Assembly: GCF_042477335.2 (NCBI RefSeq)
Contig: NC_091247.1
Span: 232,141,001 to 232,205,000 of the forward strand
From: Ovis canadensis
Lineage: Eukaryota > Chordata > Mammalia > Artiodactyla > Bovidae
Length of the DNA: 64,000 bases
Direction: 5' to 3'
A model generated the notes under the pieces. That model had not been told where the DNA came from. It saw nothing but the letters and a program-made list of their open reading frames with translations, and did no database searches. A program made the position numbers and the translations under genes. Every line of letters starts with the position of its first letter. Position 1 is the stretch's first letter. This document shows, piece after piece, positions 31,908-43,100 of this stretch.

Positions 31908-32044
31908 ACCTGCCCCAGTGTAGACATGCCGGCCCTCCTGTAGTCGGGTCTGACCCAGTGTAGACACACCTGCCCCAGTCACGCCTGCCCCCGTGTAGAT
32001 AACCTGCCCCAGTGGAGATAAGCCTGCCCCAGTGTAGACACACT
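31908..32044. repeat. Degenerate minisatellite (CCTGCCCCAGTGTAGACA-like)
   Basis: About six imperfect copies of a core 'ctgccccagtgtagacac' occur in a row with variable spacers (roughly 18-27 bp apart). Confidence 0.7.
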
Positions 32045-32724
32045 GGTTGGTTATCTCGGAGCTACTCTCACATGGAGGTTGGCAGACTTGGCTCCAGCCT
32101 CCACAGGTACTTTCTTCCGCTTTGTAAAGAAAATTGTAGTATTTAGGACTAGGAGTAAATTTTTCTAAATTAAATGGATAACTCCTTACCCATGAGGGGT
32201 GCTGTAAGTTCCAAAAGTTAATTTGGAGTGTTTAGTTTTAACACGGAACCTGGGAGGCTCATCCAGATGTCAGCACAGTCTCCCCAGCCCCTCAGCTGAG
32301 GCCCCACAGAATGGCATCAGAGGGCCTGTTTGTTTACCCTGAGACCCTGTTGGATGTTTTCTTTCCAAGCTTTTGATTTTCAAATATTAAATAGCACTTC
32401 ATAAATAATAGAGCCTGTTCCAACTGAGAACATATTTTCTGGCTTCTGTCCGAGCACACTGGGCAATGCCAGGCTATGAACAAGACCTTAGGCATGGCAC
32501 TACACAGTGAGGCAAGGACCTGCAGTGTAGACCATCGTACAGAACATTATCCCCCATGGAGGCAGGGGCTTAGGGACAAGAGCTGCTCAGGTTCTACCCG
32601 GATCCAGGGGCTGAGGGGCATAGGCTGATGTTATCCTGGCCTGGCTGTCAGCCAGAGTGACAGCCGTGGCGGTGGCTGGAGACCTGGGTGGGAAGAAGTG
32701 TCCTGTGCAAATGCCCACATTTAC
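32045..32724. other. No gene seen
   Basis: This is intermediate-GC sequence without convincing frames or recognised repeats. Confidence 0.4.
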
Positions 32725-35135
32725 TGAGAAGTGCTGAGCAATAGCTGAGATAGAGGAACGAAAGGCAAAGAGGAAAGGAAAGATACACCCATCTGTATAC
32801 AGGGTTTCGAAGAATGGCAAGGAGAGAGAAAGGCTTCTTAATTGAGCAATGCAAAGAAATAGAGGAAAACAATTGAATGGGAAAGACTAGAGATCTCTTC
32901 AAGAAAATTAAAGATGCCAAGGGAACATTTCATGCAAAGATGGGCCCAATAAAAGAAACGGTACGGATCTAACAGAAGCAGAAGGTATTAAGAAGAGGTG
33001 GCAAGAATACACAGAAGAACTATACAAAAACAGCCTTAATGACCCAAACAAACACGATGGTGTGGTCACTCACCTAGAGCCAGACATCCTGGAGTGTGAA
33101 GTCAAGTGGGCCTTAGGAAGCATTACTAAATAAACAAAGCTAGTGGAGGTGATGGAATTCCAGTTGAGCTATTTCAAATCTTAAAAGATGATGCTATAAA
33201 AGTGCTGCACTCAATATGCCAGCAAATTTAGAAAATTCAGCAGTGAGAAAACTCAGACTGGAAAAGGTCAGTTTTCATTCCAGTCGCAAAGAAGGGCAAT
33301 GTTCAAACTACCACACAATTGTACTCATTTCACATGCTAGCAAAGTAATGCTCAAAATCCTCCAAGCTAGGCTTCAACAGTATGTGAACCAAAAACTTTC
33401 TGATGTACAAGCTGGATTTAGAAAAGGCAGAGGAACCAGATATCAAATTCCCAAACATCCATTGGACCATTCTCAGCAAGGGAATTCTAGAAAAATATCT
33501 GCTTTATTAACTACGCTATAAAGGACTCTTACTCCTTGGAAGAAAAGTTATGACCAACTTAAGATAGCATATTGAAAAGCAGAGACATTACTTTGCTAAC
33601 AAAGGTCTGTCTAGTCAAGGCTATGGTTTTTCCAGTGGTCATGTATGGATGTGAGAGTTGGACTGTGAAGAAAGCTGAGCGCCAAAGAATTGATACTTTT
33701 GAACTGTGGTGCTGGAGAAGACTCTTGAGAGTACCTTGGACTGCAAGGAGATCCAACCAGTCCATTCTGAAGGAGATCAGCCCTGGGATTTCTTTGGAAG
33801 GAATGATTCTAAAGCTGAAACTCCAGTACTTTGGCTACCTCATGTGAAGAGTCGACTCACTGGAAAAGACTCTGATGCTGGGAGGGATTGGGCGCAGGAG
33901 AAGAAGGGGACGACAGAGGATGAGATGGCTGGATGGCATCACTGACTCAATGGACATGAGTCTGGGTGAACTCCGGGAGTTGGTGATGGACAGGGAGGCC
34001 TGGCGTGCTGCGATTCATGGGGTCACAAAGAGTTGGACACAACTGAGTGACTGAACTGAACTTAACTGAAAGCCTTTGACCGTGTGGATCATAACAAACT
34101 GTGGAAAATTCTTAAAGACATGAGAATACCAGACCACCTTACCTGCCTTCTGAGAAATCTGTATTCAGGTCAAGAAGCAACAGTTGGAACCAGACATGGA
34201 ACATCGAACTGGTTCCAAATTGGAAAAGAGTACATCAAGGCTGTATATTGTCACCCTGCTTATTTAACTTATACACAGAGTGCATCATGTGAAATGCTGG
34301 ACTAGACGAAGCACAAGCTGGAATCAAGATTTCTGGTAGAAATATCAATAATTTTAGATATGCGGATGACCACCACAATAATGGCAGAAATCGAAGAGGA
34401 GCTGAAGAGCCTCTTGATGAAAGTGAAAGAGGAGAGTGAAAAAGTTGGCTTGAAACTCAACATTCAGAAAACGAAGATCATGGCATACCGTTCCATCACT
34501 TCATGGCAAATAGGTGGGGAAACAATGAAAACAGTGCCAGACTTTATTTTCTTGGGCTCCAAAATCACTGCAGATGGTGACTGCAGCCATGAAATTAAAA
34601 AACCCTTCCTCATTAGAAGAAAAGCTATGACCAACCTAGATAGCATATTAAAAAGCAGAGACATCACTTTGCTGACTAAAGTCCATATAGTCAAAGCTAT
34701 GGTTTTTCCAGTAGTCATGTATGGATGTGAAAGCTAGACCATAAATTAGGCTGAGCACTAAAGAATCAATGTTTTCAATTCTTTAGTCTTGGAAAAGACT
34801 CTTGAGAGTCCCTTGGACAGCAAGGAGATCAAACCAGTCAATTCTAAAAGAAATCAACCCTGAGTATTCATTGGAAGGACTGATGTTGAAGCTGAAACTT
34901 CAGTACTTTCGCCCCCTGATGCAAAGAGCAGACTCATTTGGAGACCCTGATGCTGGGAAAGATTGAGAGCAGAAGAAGAGGACGACAGAGGAGGAGATGC
35001 TTGGATGGCATCATCCATTCAATGAACATGAGTTTGAGCGAACTTCAGGATCAGTGAAGGACAGGGAAGCCTGGTGTGCTGCAGTCCACGGGGTTGCAAA
35101 GAGCTGGACATGACTTAGCGACCGAACAACTGAAA
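32725..35135 (+). mobile_element. BovB LINE copy split by a nested BovB 3' end
   Basis: The outer element runs from about 32725 to 33520 and resumes at about 34069 ('aagcctttgaccgtgtgg') through to about 35135. In the BovB order the two parts are contiguous: the left part stops at 'ctttattaactacgct' and the right part starts with the next words of the element. RT and 3' regions are recognisable, with scattered stops and indels, so it is inactive. Confidence 0.85.
33521..34070 (+). mobile_element. 5'-truncated BovB 3' end nested in another BovB
   Basis: This is about 550 bp of the BovB 3' region, from 'cttactccttggaagaaaag' to the characteristic tail 'ctgaactgaacttaactgaa'. It is inserted in the middle of an older BovB. 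I see no clear target-site duplication beyond a few A residues. Confidence 0.8.
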
Positions 35136-35629
35136 AGTGCAGTTAGAGACAGAATGTGAATCAGCCGCGGTAGGGCTGGGGGGAAGGTGGGAGAGGATGC
35201 GGGACAGGTATCCTTGAGAAGGAGACAGAAACACCCTCTCACGCCTGGGAGGAAAAGCTTGCAGGTTTTTGGAGGCTGAGGAGATGGAGCCAGTGGGTCA
35301 GACGATTTCCTCTGTGAGAGGAGAGACTGGCTTCCGTGCTGCCTGAGTCGGGAAAGAACCTGGGAGTGGGGCAGCCTGGCCATGTGGAGTAGCTGCTGGG
35401 GAAGCAGAAAGGAATTCCTCCAGAAGGGCCTTGTGAGGCCCCTTTGCAGACTGAGTTAGAGGAGCACCAGCCGCCAAGGCGCGGGATTTTCCCTATGATT
35501 CTCCACAGGCCTAGGAAGTGACCAGTGTGCCTTCACACACTGGTGTGAGCCCCCAAGAAGCGAGGACCCCAGGCCGCTCTGCACTCTGCTCCTCTCCATC
35601 CCTTCCACACCAGCGGGTCTCACCTAGAG
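35136..35629. other. No gene seen
   Basis: Single-copy-looking sequence with no recognised product or repeat. Confidence 0.4.
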
Positions 35630-35718
35630 CGCCTAGATCTTCCTGACCCAGGGATTGAACCTGGGTCTCCTGCATTGCAGCCAGATTCTTTACCATCTGA
35701 GCCACGGGAGAAGCCCTT
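35630..35718 (-). mobile_element. Bov-tA SINE fragment
   Basis: On the minus strand it shows the tRNA-derived head of Bov-tA: 'cagggattgaacctgggtctcc' and 'gattctttaccatctgagccac' are its usual complement. Only this part is present. Confidence 0.85.
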
Positions 35719-37052
35719 AACATCTCCGTGTATACCATCTGCTTTTCTGCTTTTAATTACGTGATCTCAGATTCCAGACTGAGCAAACTGAGCTGAGAGC
35801 GTCCCTAGGGACACAGACAGCCGTGCTTGAGCTTGGGGACAGGGCTGTGCCTTCCTCTGCCTTGGCTTCCCTCTCCAGCTGGGCTCTCACCACGCCTCGG
35901 GCAAGGGCAGCAGGAGGCACCGGAGAGCAGCTGTGCTGCGGTGGGCAGGGCCCTGCTGTCAGGAGGTGGGGCCTTGGGGAGGTGCGGAGGTCGTGTGGGT
36001 GGAGCCCCACGAATGGGGTCGCTCTCCTGGTTACAGAGCCCCCAGGAGCCCCTCTCCCTGTCTCTGTCTCATTCTCTCTGTCTCTGTGCTTCTGTGTCTC
36101 TTGGCTTAGGAGCCAGGGCTGCGAGGATCTACTCTGAGCTCCCGGGCTCCCAGCCTTGTCCATGGCAGTGGAACCAGAGCCTCAGGAAACCTCCCCACCA
36201 GCATGCGGTCTGCATGCGACCTTCCCAGGCTCCAGCCACGACTTCCCACCATCCTGTCCCTCCTGCCAAACTGCTTCAGTGAGCAGAGCTGGGTGCCAAA
36301 CACATCCTATGAGCTTGTTTCTAAAATGATATTCAATCAGCATGCTTTCTGGTCCATTTCCTAATACCATAATGCAAGACACAGGGTAATTACTCCAAAT
36401 GCAAGGAGATAAGGAGTCTTTCCTTTGGTTGCAAAGACAATTTATTCAGTGTTTCTTCACAGATGAATCCTCAGATAAAATACAAAACTGGAAAGGTTTT
36501 AATACTTTCCTATTTTATTTCTTGGCCAAAAAAAAAAAAAAAAAAGGAGAACAGATAATCATCAACAATAAAGCATCTTCTCTTTGTGAGCACAAGCTAA
36601 ATGCCTCCTGCTTTCTAAATGTCACTGCTACAAAATACGTTTATAACTTCTGGAATCTGCACTGTTCCACGTGGGCTGCAGAGGCACCAGTGGGGTGAGA
36701 TGTTCTGAACAGGACAGTGTGGCCCAGCTACACACCTCCAGGCCCCCTTCCACCCAGTGCAGGCAGGTGGGCGTCTCCTCGGGCTGTCCCCTCCCCTCGC
36801 CCTGTGCTGGCCATAGGTGGTGGCCAAGGGCTCAGAGCTCAGTCCTGGATGAGAGCATCACCATGAAGGACCGTGGCCGTAGGGCTGGACCGACCACCCA
36901 CCCCCCACCTGCCACTCACACTTCACTGATGTGTCCCCGCCAAGGTACCAACCTCAGGCTAGAGAATAATCCATCCCAAAGAAAACTTTTGATCCGTTGG
37001 GAAAATGTAAAAATTAGGTGACAATTAAACCCATACCTGATGGTTTATTTTA
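35719..37052. other. No gene recognised; contains an A-run
   Basis: Mixed sequence with a run of about 18 A at 36528-36545. Frames up to 151 codons overlap on both strands without domain content. Confidence 0.4.
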
Positions 37053-37387
37053 TGTCACCTTGGCTAGGCTGTGTGTCTTTCTATGGCAAGTTATATATGC
37101 TAGATATTTATAAACAGCATTTAAGTCTCACAACCTGGAGGCTGGATGCCTGAGATTAAAGTGCTGACCTGGTTGGGTTCCTGTGAAGGCTGGCCTCACA
37201 GTTGCAGATGCTGACCTCTCCCAGTAACCTCCCTGGGGTCTCTTTTCTAAGGGCACTAACCCCATTCACTGGGCCCCATCCTCATGACTCATCACCTCCC
37301 CAAGTCCTCACCTCCTTACACTATTATTCTGGGGGTTAGGAGCCCAACATATGAATTTGGGTGGACATGAACATTCAGACCATAGCA
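37053..37387 (-). mobile_element. MaLR LTR fossil (MST/MLT1-like, ERVL-MaLR)
   Basis: Read on the minus strand it starts TGCTATGGTCTGAATGTTCA and continues with the known MaLR words 'ttcatatgttg', 'aggtgaggacttgggg', 'catgaggatgggg' and 'gggttagtgccctta'. It ends near a 'gtgagacttaaatgctg' segment and TGACA. It is old and degraded, and no internal region is attached. Confidence 0.75.
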
Positions 37388-38046
37388 CCGCAGGACTGTT
37401 TGGGGTCAAACACCACCTAGACGTCACCATGAAGATGTTTTTAGATGGAACTGATAATTACGTCTGCAGACTTTGAGTAGAGCAGGTCATCCTCCATAAT
37501 GATGGGGGCCTCCTTGAGTCAGCTGAAGGCCTTATGAGGAAACACTGAGCTTCCCCAAGGAAGAGGGGTCTGTGCCCAACCACGGCCTGACTCCAGCTGC
37601 AGCATCAGCTTGTCCCCGGGTCTCCAGCTGCTGGTCTTCCCTGCAGATTTCTTACTTGCCAGCCCTACAGTTGGGTGGGCTATTTCCCTAACATAAAGCA
37701 GTCTCTAGACAGATAATAGATAATTGATCAACAATAGACAGTAGAGCCTATTGGTTCTGATACACTCTATTTCCTGCTGCCTCTGACAAAGGGGTCAGCC
37801 CTGGGTCTGTATTTCCACAGTGCACGTGCCCACAGGGACTGCACAGAGGCTGACCTCAGAGGCGTGGGCTCTGGCCACTCCAGTTTGACCCCAGACACCA
37901 CCCAGGCCGTGACAGGCCAGCACCAGCCTCTGGGTCTCTGCCATCGCCTCAGCCCCTTCCCCCTCCACAGAGGTGCATGGCCCTGTACCAGGGCCATGTG
38001 GGGCAGATGTGGGCAGCTCATGTGGGAGGACCTGGTTGGCACTAGG
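37388..38046. other. No gene seen
   Basis: Single-copy-looking sequence. The 221-codon minus frame reaching into it gets most of its length from the minisatellite next door. Confidence 0.4.
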
Positions 38047-38300
38047 GGATAGATGGGTGGGTGGGAGGGTGGGTGGGTGGAGGGTGGGTGGAGGATGGTG
38101 GGTGGGTGGATGGAGGATGGTGGGTGGGTGGAGGATGGTGGGTGGGTGGATGGAGGATGGTGGGTGGGTGGAGGATGGTAGGTGGGTGGATGGAGGATGG
38201 TGGGTGGGGGTGAAACTATGAACAGCTGGATGGGTGGATGGGTAGACAGACGGTGGTTGGTGTGTGGGTCCACGGATGCGTAGATGGGTATGTGGATGAT
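38047..38300. repeat. G-rich minisatellite with 18/22-bp alternating units
   Basis: The core GGAGGATGGTGGGTGGGT (18 bp) alternates with the same core preceded by GGAT (22 bp). This gives a 40-bp higher-order unit about three times between 38089 and 38210, flanked by simpler GGTG/GGAT repeats. Clustered GGG runs on the plus strand could form G-quadruplexes. Confidence 0.85.
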
Positions 38301-39209
38301 GAAAGGATGGAGGGAGGGATGAGCAGCAAGAGTCATCCCCTCTCTGCAGCTCCGAGCCTGCTCAGTCCAGGGATGATGTCCTCCTGCCTGGACTGCTGCA
38401 GTAGAAAACGACCCGCCCGTATCAGCGCTCACAAACTGCCATCCACTCTTCTCACTGCAGCGAGGAGTAACGCTTCACAGTGATGCTTGGTCACATCAGG
38501 CCTGCACCTAAAAACCTTCCATGACTTCCTTTTGGTCTGAATAACGTCCTCACCATGATCAGTGGGCTCTGTGGGACTCAGCCTCAGCCTTTACCATCTC
38601 TGTCCTGCCCTGAGCTCAGGCTGTCTCCAGGCTCCAGGGTCTCTCTTCCACTCTTCCACTCCTCGAGTGCCCCAGGGTCTCTCCTTGCCCCCAGAGCTGA
38701 GACATGGGGACGTTCTGCCCCAGCCTGTTACCGTCTTCTGGAGAACGCCTGCTCACCCTGCAACTCTAAGCAGAGGTGTCCCCAGCCCCTCACTAGCCTG
38801 TTGGCCCTCTGCGCCACCCAGGACCCTCTGCTCCTCATGCTCACCACCACGGCGCTCAGCCTCCTGTGGGAGGGGTCTGACCGTGTCTCTCTCAGGGCCT
38901 GAGGGAGCCCATGAGGGGCTTTCCCTCACCGTTGTATTTCCAGTGCTAGATCAGGGTAAGTGCTGGAAATCCTAGATTAGCTATGAAAGCTACATGATGA
39001 AGCTGGGGCAGCATGGTTTCTTGCAAAGGGCCAGGCGTAAACTTCTCCTCCAGGTCCATGTGGTCTCGGTCACAGCAGCTTAGGGCTGCCCTTGAAGCTC
39101 ATAGTAGCACAGGGGATACGACCAACAAGCATGGCTGAGTGCCAATAAAACTATTTACACAAACACCGATGGACTCGTTCAGACCAGGATTCATAGTTTG
39201 CTGACGCTT
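38301..39209. other. No gene seen
   Basis: Single-copy-looking sequence. Frames of 115 and 137 codons overlap in different phases with no recognisable domain. Confidence 0.4.
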
Positions 39210-40119
39210 GATGACTTGCTGAGTCATGTCTGACTCTGCAGCCCCGTGAACTGCAGCATGTGAGGCTTCCCTGTCCTTCTCCATCTCCCAGAGTTTGCTC
39301 AAGTCCATGTCTGCAGGGGGCGCTCCGCAGAAAGAGAGGCAGTGGAACTTCCCTCAGCAAAGCCGAGGGGTCCCGAGGAGAGGAGAGCCTGCTGTCCCCC
39401 AACCCAGCCCCTCCGAGAGTGAGAGACAATCAGACAGACAGGGGTTCCATCTAAGTAGTTCCGCTTTATTGCCACAAACTCCTGGTTTATATAGGCAAGC
39501 AAGGGGGTTTTTTGAGGGTTGCACCAATCACGTTAAAGGTCAAATTGTAATATGCCATAGTTGCACCAATCACTTTAAAGGTCAAGTCGTTATGCGCTTC
39601 ATTGTAACAACAGTCTATGGTGATCACCCGCTGTCCACGTGCATGGAAATCAAGAGCGCCAATCAAAAGTTTTAACAAACAACTTAGGCCACGCCCTCAT
39701 CTCTTCCGCCAGGCGCCATCTTAGCTCTAAACCGCAAAGCTAGCCCTTCTTTTTTCAAGGTTTCCCATTTAGGGCCCCACACATGTCCATTAAGTCAGTG
39801 ATGCCATTCAACCATCTCCTCCTCTATCGTCCCCTTCTCCTCCTGCCTTCAGTCTTTCGCAGCATCAGGGTTTTTTCCAATGAGTCAGGTCTTCCCATCA
39901 GGTGGCCAAAGTATTGGAGCTTTAGCACCAGTCCTTCCAATGTATATTCAGGGTTGATTTCCTTTAGGATTGACTGGTTTGATCTCCTTGCTGTACAAGG
40001 GACTCAAGAGTCTTCTCCAACACCAGAGTTCAAAAGCATCAATTTTCAGTGTTCAGCCTTCTTTAGGGGCCAACTCTCACATCTGTACGTGACTACTGGG
40101 AAAACCATAGGGTTTGACC
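39210..40119 (-). mobile_element. BovB/Bov-A2 3' fragment interrupted by a solo LTR
   Basis: The minus-strand BovB 3' region is seen at 39210-39311 ('gactctgcagccccgtgaactgcagca') and continues at 39782-40119 ('gtccattaagtcagtgatgcc' to 'accatagggtttgacc'). The break between them is filled exactly by the LTR at 39312-39781. Confidence 0.85.
39312..39781 (-). mobile_element. Solo LTR of a second ERV family
   Basis: This 470-bp element is bounded by TG/CA ends and a perfect 6-bp duplication CATGTC (39306-39311 and 39782-39787). On the minus strand it begins TGTGGGGCCC, has a TATA box (CCTATATAAACC, around 39485-39496) and an AATAAA (around 39467-39472), and ends CCCCCTGCA. It is younger than the BovB fragment it sits in. 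It is unrelated by eye to the 1.3-kb LTRs at 25514 and 58917. Confidence 0.85.
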
Positions 40120-41985
40120 CCTGTGATAGTTAAACACGAAAAAGAGAAATTGATTTAATTGGATAAACATGAATATGCCTCTTTTCTTATCTGCTTTCAT
40201 TATAAGTTTTGATCTTTAAAATGTAAGCACACCAACAGATTATGGGTTCTTCAGAGCCATTAATAACACCCAAGGGTCTTGTCTCTTTACTTTCATTAAC
40301 AATCAGGCATTCTTAGTTTAAAAAAGGTGATAATTAACATACAATATGCAGCGACAGAGGCCGCGCATTCTCGTTCTTAGTGAAAACAGTTGCCAGCCGC
40401 TCATGCAAGTATTCCTGTTGGACGACCCTGACCTCAGCCTCTCCCACACAGTGCTGCAGTCCGCATTCTTTCAGAGCCCAGATAAGAGTATTGGGGACTC
40501 AGCTAAATCTTTCCTAATGAACATGGCTTAATTGTCCCAGGAGATCTGCTCAGTGCTTCAAGCCAACATAATATAACCAAAAATAAATAGAAACAAAATC
40601 AACTGAAGAACCAGTGTGCCTGCTCAGGTCAGATGAAGCCAGAGGGCTGCCAGAGGGCAAGAAAGCTGTGTTGCCTGGAAAAAGTTAAACACCAGAGAGC
40701 ATGGTGGCTCTGATACTTTCTAGAAGGATTAAAGTCACTTTCCCAGTCTTTATGAGAATTGGGCCGAAGCTTAGCTGGTGCAACGAATTTAGAAATGAAT
40801 GCACTTGCATTTGAAGATGATGTGTCTCTGCCTTGATAGCTAAAAATTTTAGAACTAATCTGAACGTCAACTGCAGGAACCTGCTTCTGGCGTAGTTTTG
40901 GTGTCAGCATCTTCTCACCCTCTCTAGTAATTTTCAGTATGCATTTCTATTTTCGTGTAGTTATTTACCGGAGCATTTTATGGAAACCCGGCTCAAATCT
41001 TTTTGGGTGCAGGGGTAGTTCAAATGCACTGAGACCCTCAGTGTTCACTTGCTAATCTCCTCCAAAAACCCTGTTCTCCTCGAGCGACAAGGTCAGCAGG
41101 GCAGCACGTATGTTCCTGTCACTGCCAACTCAAAATATGAAATTTAAAGAGTTTCACCATCAAATGCAGTGTCGTGGACTGCCCCTGAAGCAGGTGTTTA
41201 TAATCACGTGTGCAAGTGTGAAGCAAGCACAAATCCTCAGTGGAAAACGGGCAGAGGACACGAGCAGACAATTCTTTTTAAAAAACTGCACAAATTAGCA
41301 CACTAGGCATGGATGAGCGTGCAGTACCGTGTTGCATGGAGGTGACAGATGCCAGAGCCCGGAGGAGGTGCAAAGCTCACAAACAGATGCGGGACCGGCA
41401 GGAAGCCGGGGACGGGCCTTCCTCCCCTGAAGCAGGAGGACGCGCCCTACAGAAAGCCGCTGGATCCTCCAGGCATTTGTTGTGAGCACTTAATCATCAT
41501 TCGTCATATGACGTGTACTCACTAGTAAAAGGCAGGACTGTGTCCCCCCTCTGCTGACCTTGGCTCTTGGGGGCTGATATGAGCCCCTGATGAGCCTCAT
41601 GAGCCGGGGGAAGTAGAACAGGCCCAGGTCCAGCCCGTTATTGGGGGGGGGAGATGGGGACATGACCGGGAGGTGGGCAAGGAGAGCGTCTACAGCTCAG
41701 GGGAGCCAGGGATCACCGCTCCCCCTTCCTGCAGGTCCCCAGGCTCACTTCCAGGGCAGTTAGCCTGACCACCGCCCACTGACGTCAGTAACTCTCCTTC
41801 CCTCCAACGCAGGGCCTCCTGTGAGGGGCCAGAGGTCATGACGCCATCTTGTTGCCAGTCACCGCGGCCGCTGAGCTGAGAGGCGGGCACTGTGGCTGTG
41901 TAACCGGTGGCCTGGCCCCTCCCTGAGCTGCTGCCTGGGCTTGGCTTGGGGTGCGGGGGGCGGGGAGGGGGTCTGGGGAGACAAG
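40120..41985. other. No gene recognised
   Basis: Mostly single-copy-looking. Around 41230-41300 a stretch ('aaaacgggcagaggacacgag') faintly resembles L1 ORF2. A G-run lies at 41643-41651. Confidence 0.4.
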
Positions 41986-43100
41986 ATTCATAAACAGGTG
42001 ACAGAGGGAAGTGCCGAGAGGAGAAGCAAGAGCCTGGGAGAACGGCAGCGCCCGGTCTGCCCCTCCGAGGGACCCCCACCCCCGCTCGGTCTGGCCCGGG
42101 CCCGCGGCTGCAGCGTGTGGGGTCTCAGTGGGACCAGCGGACGTCACAGCAGGGGCACGGGGCCTGAGACGCCAGGCGCCTGGCAGGGCCCACACTGGGT
42201 GGGCGCACCCCGCCCCTGCCCACCGCCCCCCCGGGAGCTCCCCCTCCCCCTCCTGCGGCTGCGGCTTTCCTGGTCACGGCGTGAGCCTCTCCTCTCTCTC
42301 CTCCGCCTCCTTTCTCACCACAAAGGGCGTTCATGTCACATCCCTGAAGCTGAGAGGCCTGAGGGGCGGGACCCAGTCAGCGAGGCCCCCAGAGCCGGCC
42401 GCAGGGAGCCGGCCCGCCCCTGCGCTGGGAGGCCCGGCGCAGAGCCCTCACGCCGGGAGGGGAGTAGCGCCCCCTGGTCTCCCTCCCCGCCCGAAGACGC
42501 CGGGGCGGAGCCGGGGCGGCGCGGGGAGGGGCGGAGCCGGGGGCGGAGCCGGGGCGGCGCGGGGAGGGGCGGAGCCGGGGGGCGGGGAGGGGCGGAGCCG
42601 GGGGGCGGGGAGGGGCGGGGCCGGCAGCGCGGGGAGGGGCGGTGCCGGCAGCGCGGAGGCCGGGCGAGCGCGGAGCCAACCGCTGAGAGGCCGCTGCTGC
42701 CGGCGGGCCGAGCGCTCGTCGGAGGGAAGCGGGGTCGGGCACAGAGCCCTTACGGACCCCGAGGCTGCCCTCAGGTAGGCGGACCCCAGAAACAGAGTTC
42801 CCCAAAGTGGACGTTTTCCGGGCGCCTTCCTCCTGCCGGCGGGAGGGGCGGGTGAGCTCAGCCGTGTCTGTGGCGGAGACTCGGAGGTCAGGGGAGAGGG
42901 CGCCCGACCGACGGGCCTGTGACCGCCCGCACCCCTTCCCCGGCCGCGTCCCGCCCTCCTGAACACCCTCCGCCCGCCCCGCAAGGGCGGTGAGTCGCCT
43001 CCGCCGACTGAATCCTCTGCAGGAAAGTTCTCTGTACCCATCCGCGCTGGGCGCGCACCTGGACCAGTGAAGGAACGTTACAAGGCCGGGCAATCCCCAA
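41986..43100 (+). promoter_or_regulatory. CpG island with GC-box minisatellite; candidate promoter and first exon
   Basis: The region is very GC- and CpG-rich. Between 42500 and 42660 the motif GGGGCGGAGCCGGGG recurs many times, giving a dense series of Sp1-type GC boxes. Downstream is a candidate untranslated exon ending in a consensus donor, CTCAG|GTAGGC, with the junction at 42774/42775. No TATA box is seen. The long frames on both strands here are what such GC-rich DNA gives by chance. Which gene it would serve is not visible in this window. Confidence 0.6.
42500..42660. repeat. GC-box minisatellite
   Basis: Imperfect tandem copies of about 24-30 bp built from GGGGCGGAGCC and GGCGCGGGGAGG blocks. 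It lies inside the CpG island. Confidence 0.8.

Noticed and set aside
37767-38432. A 221-codon minus frame rich in Pro/His/Thr repeats.
   Set aside because: It is the translation of the minisatellite. The repeat array, not a gene, keeps it open.
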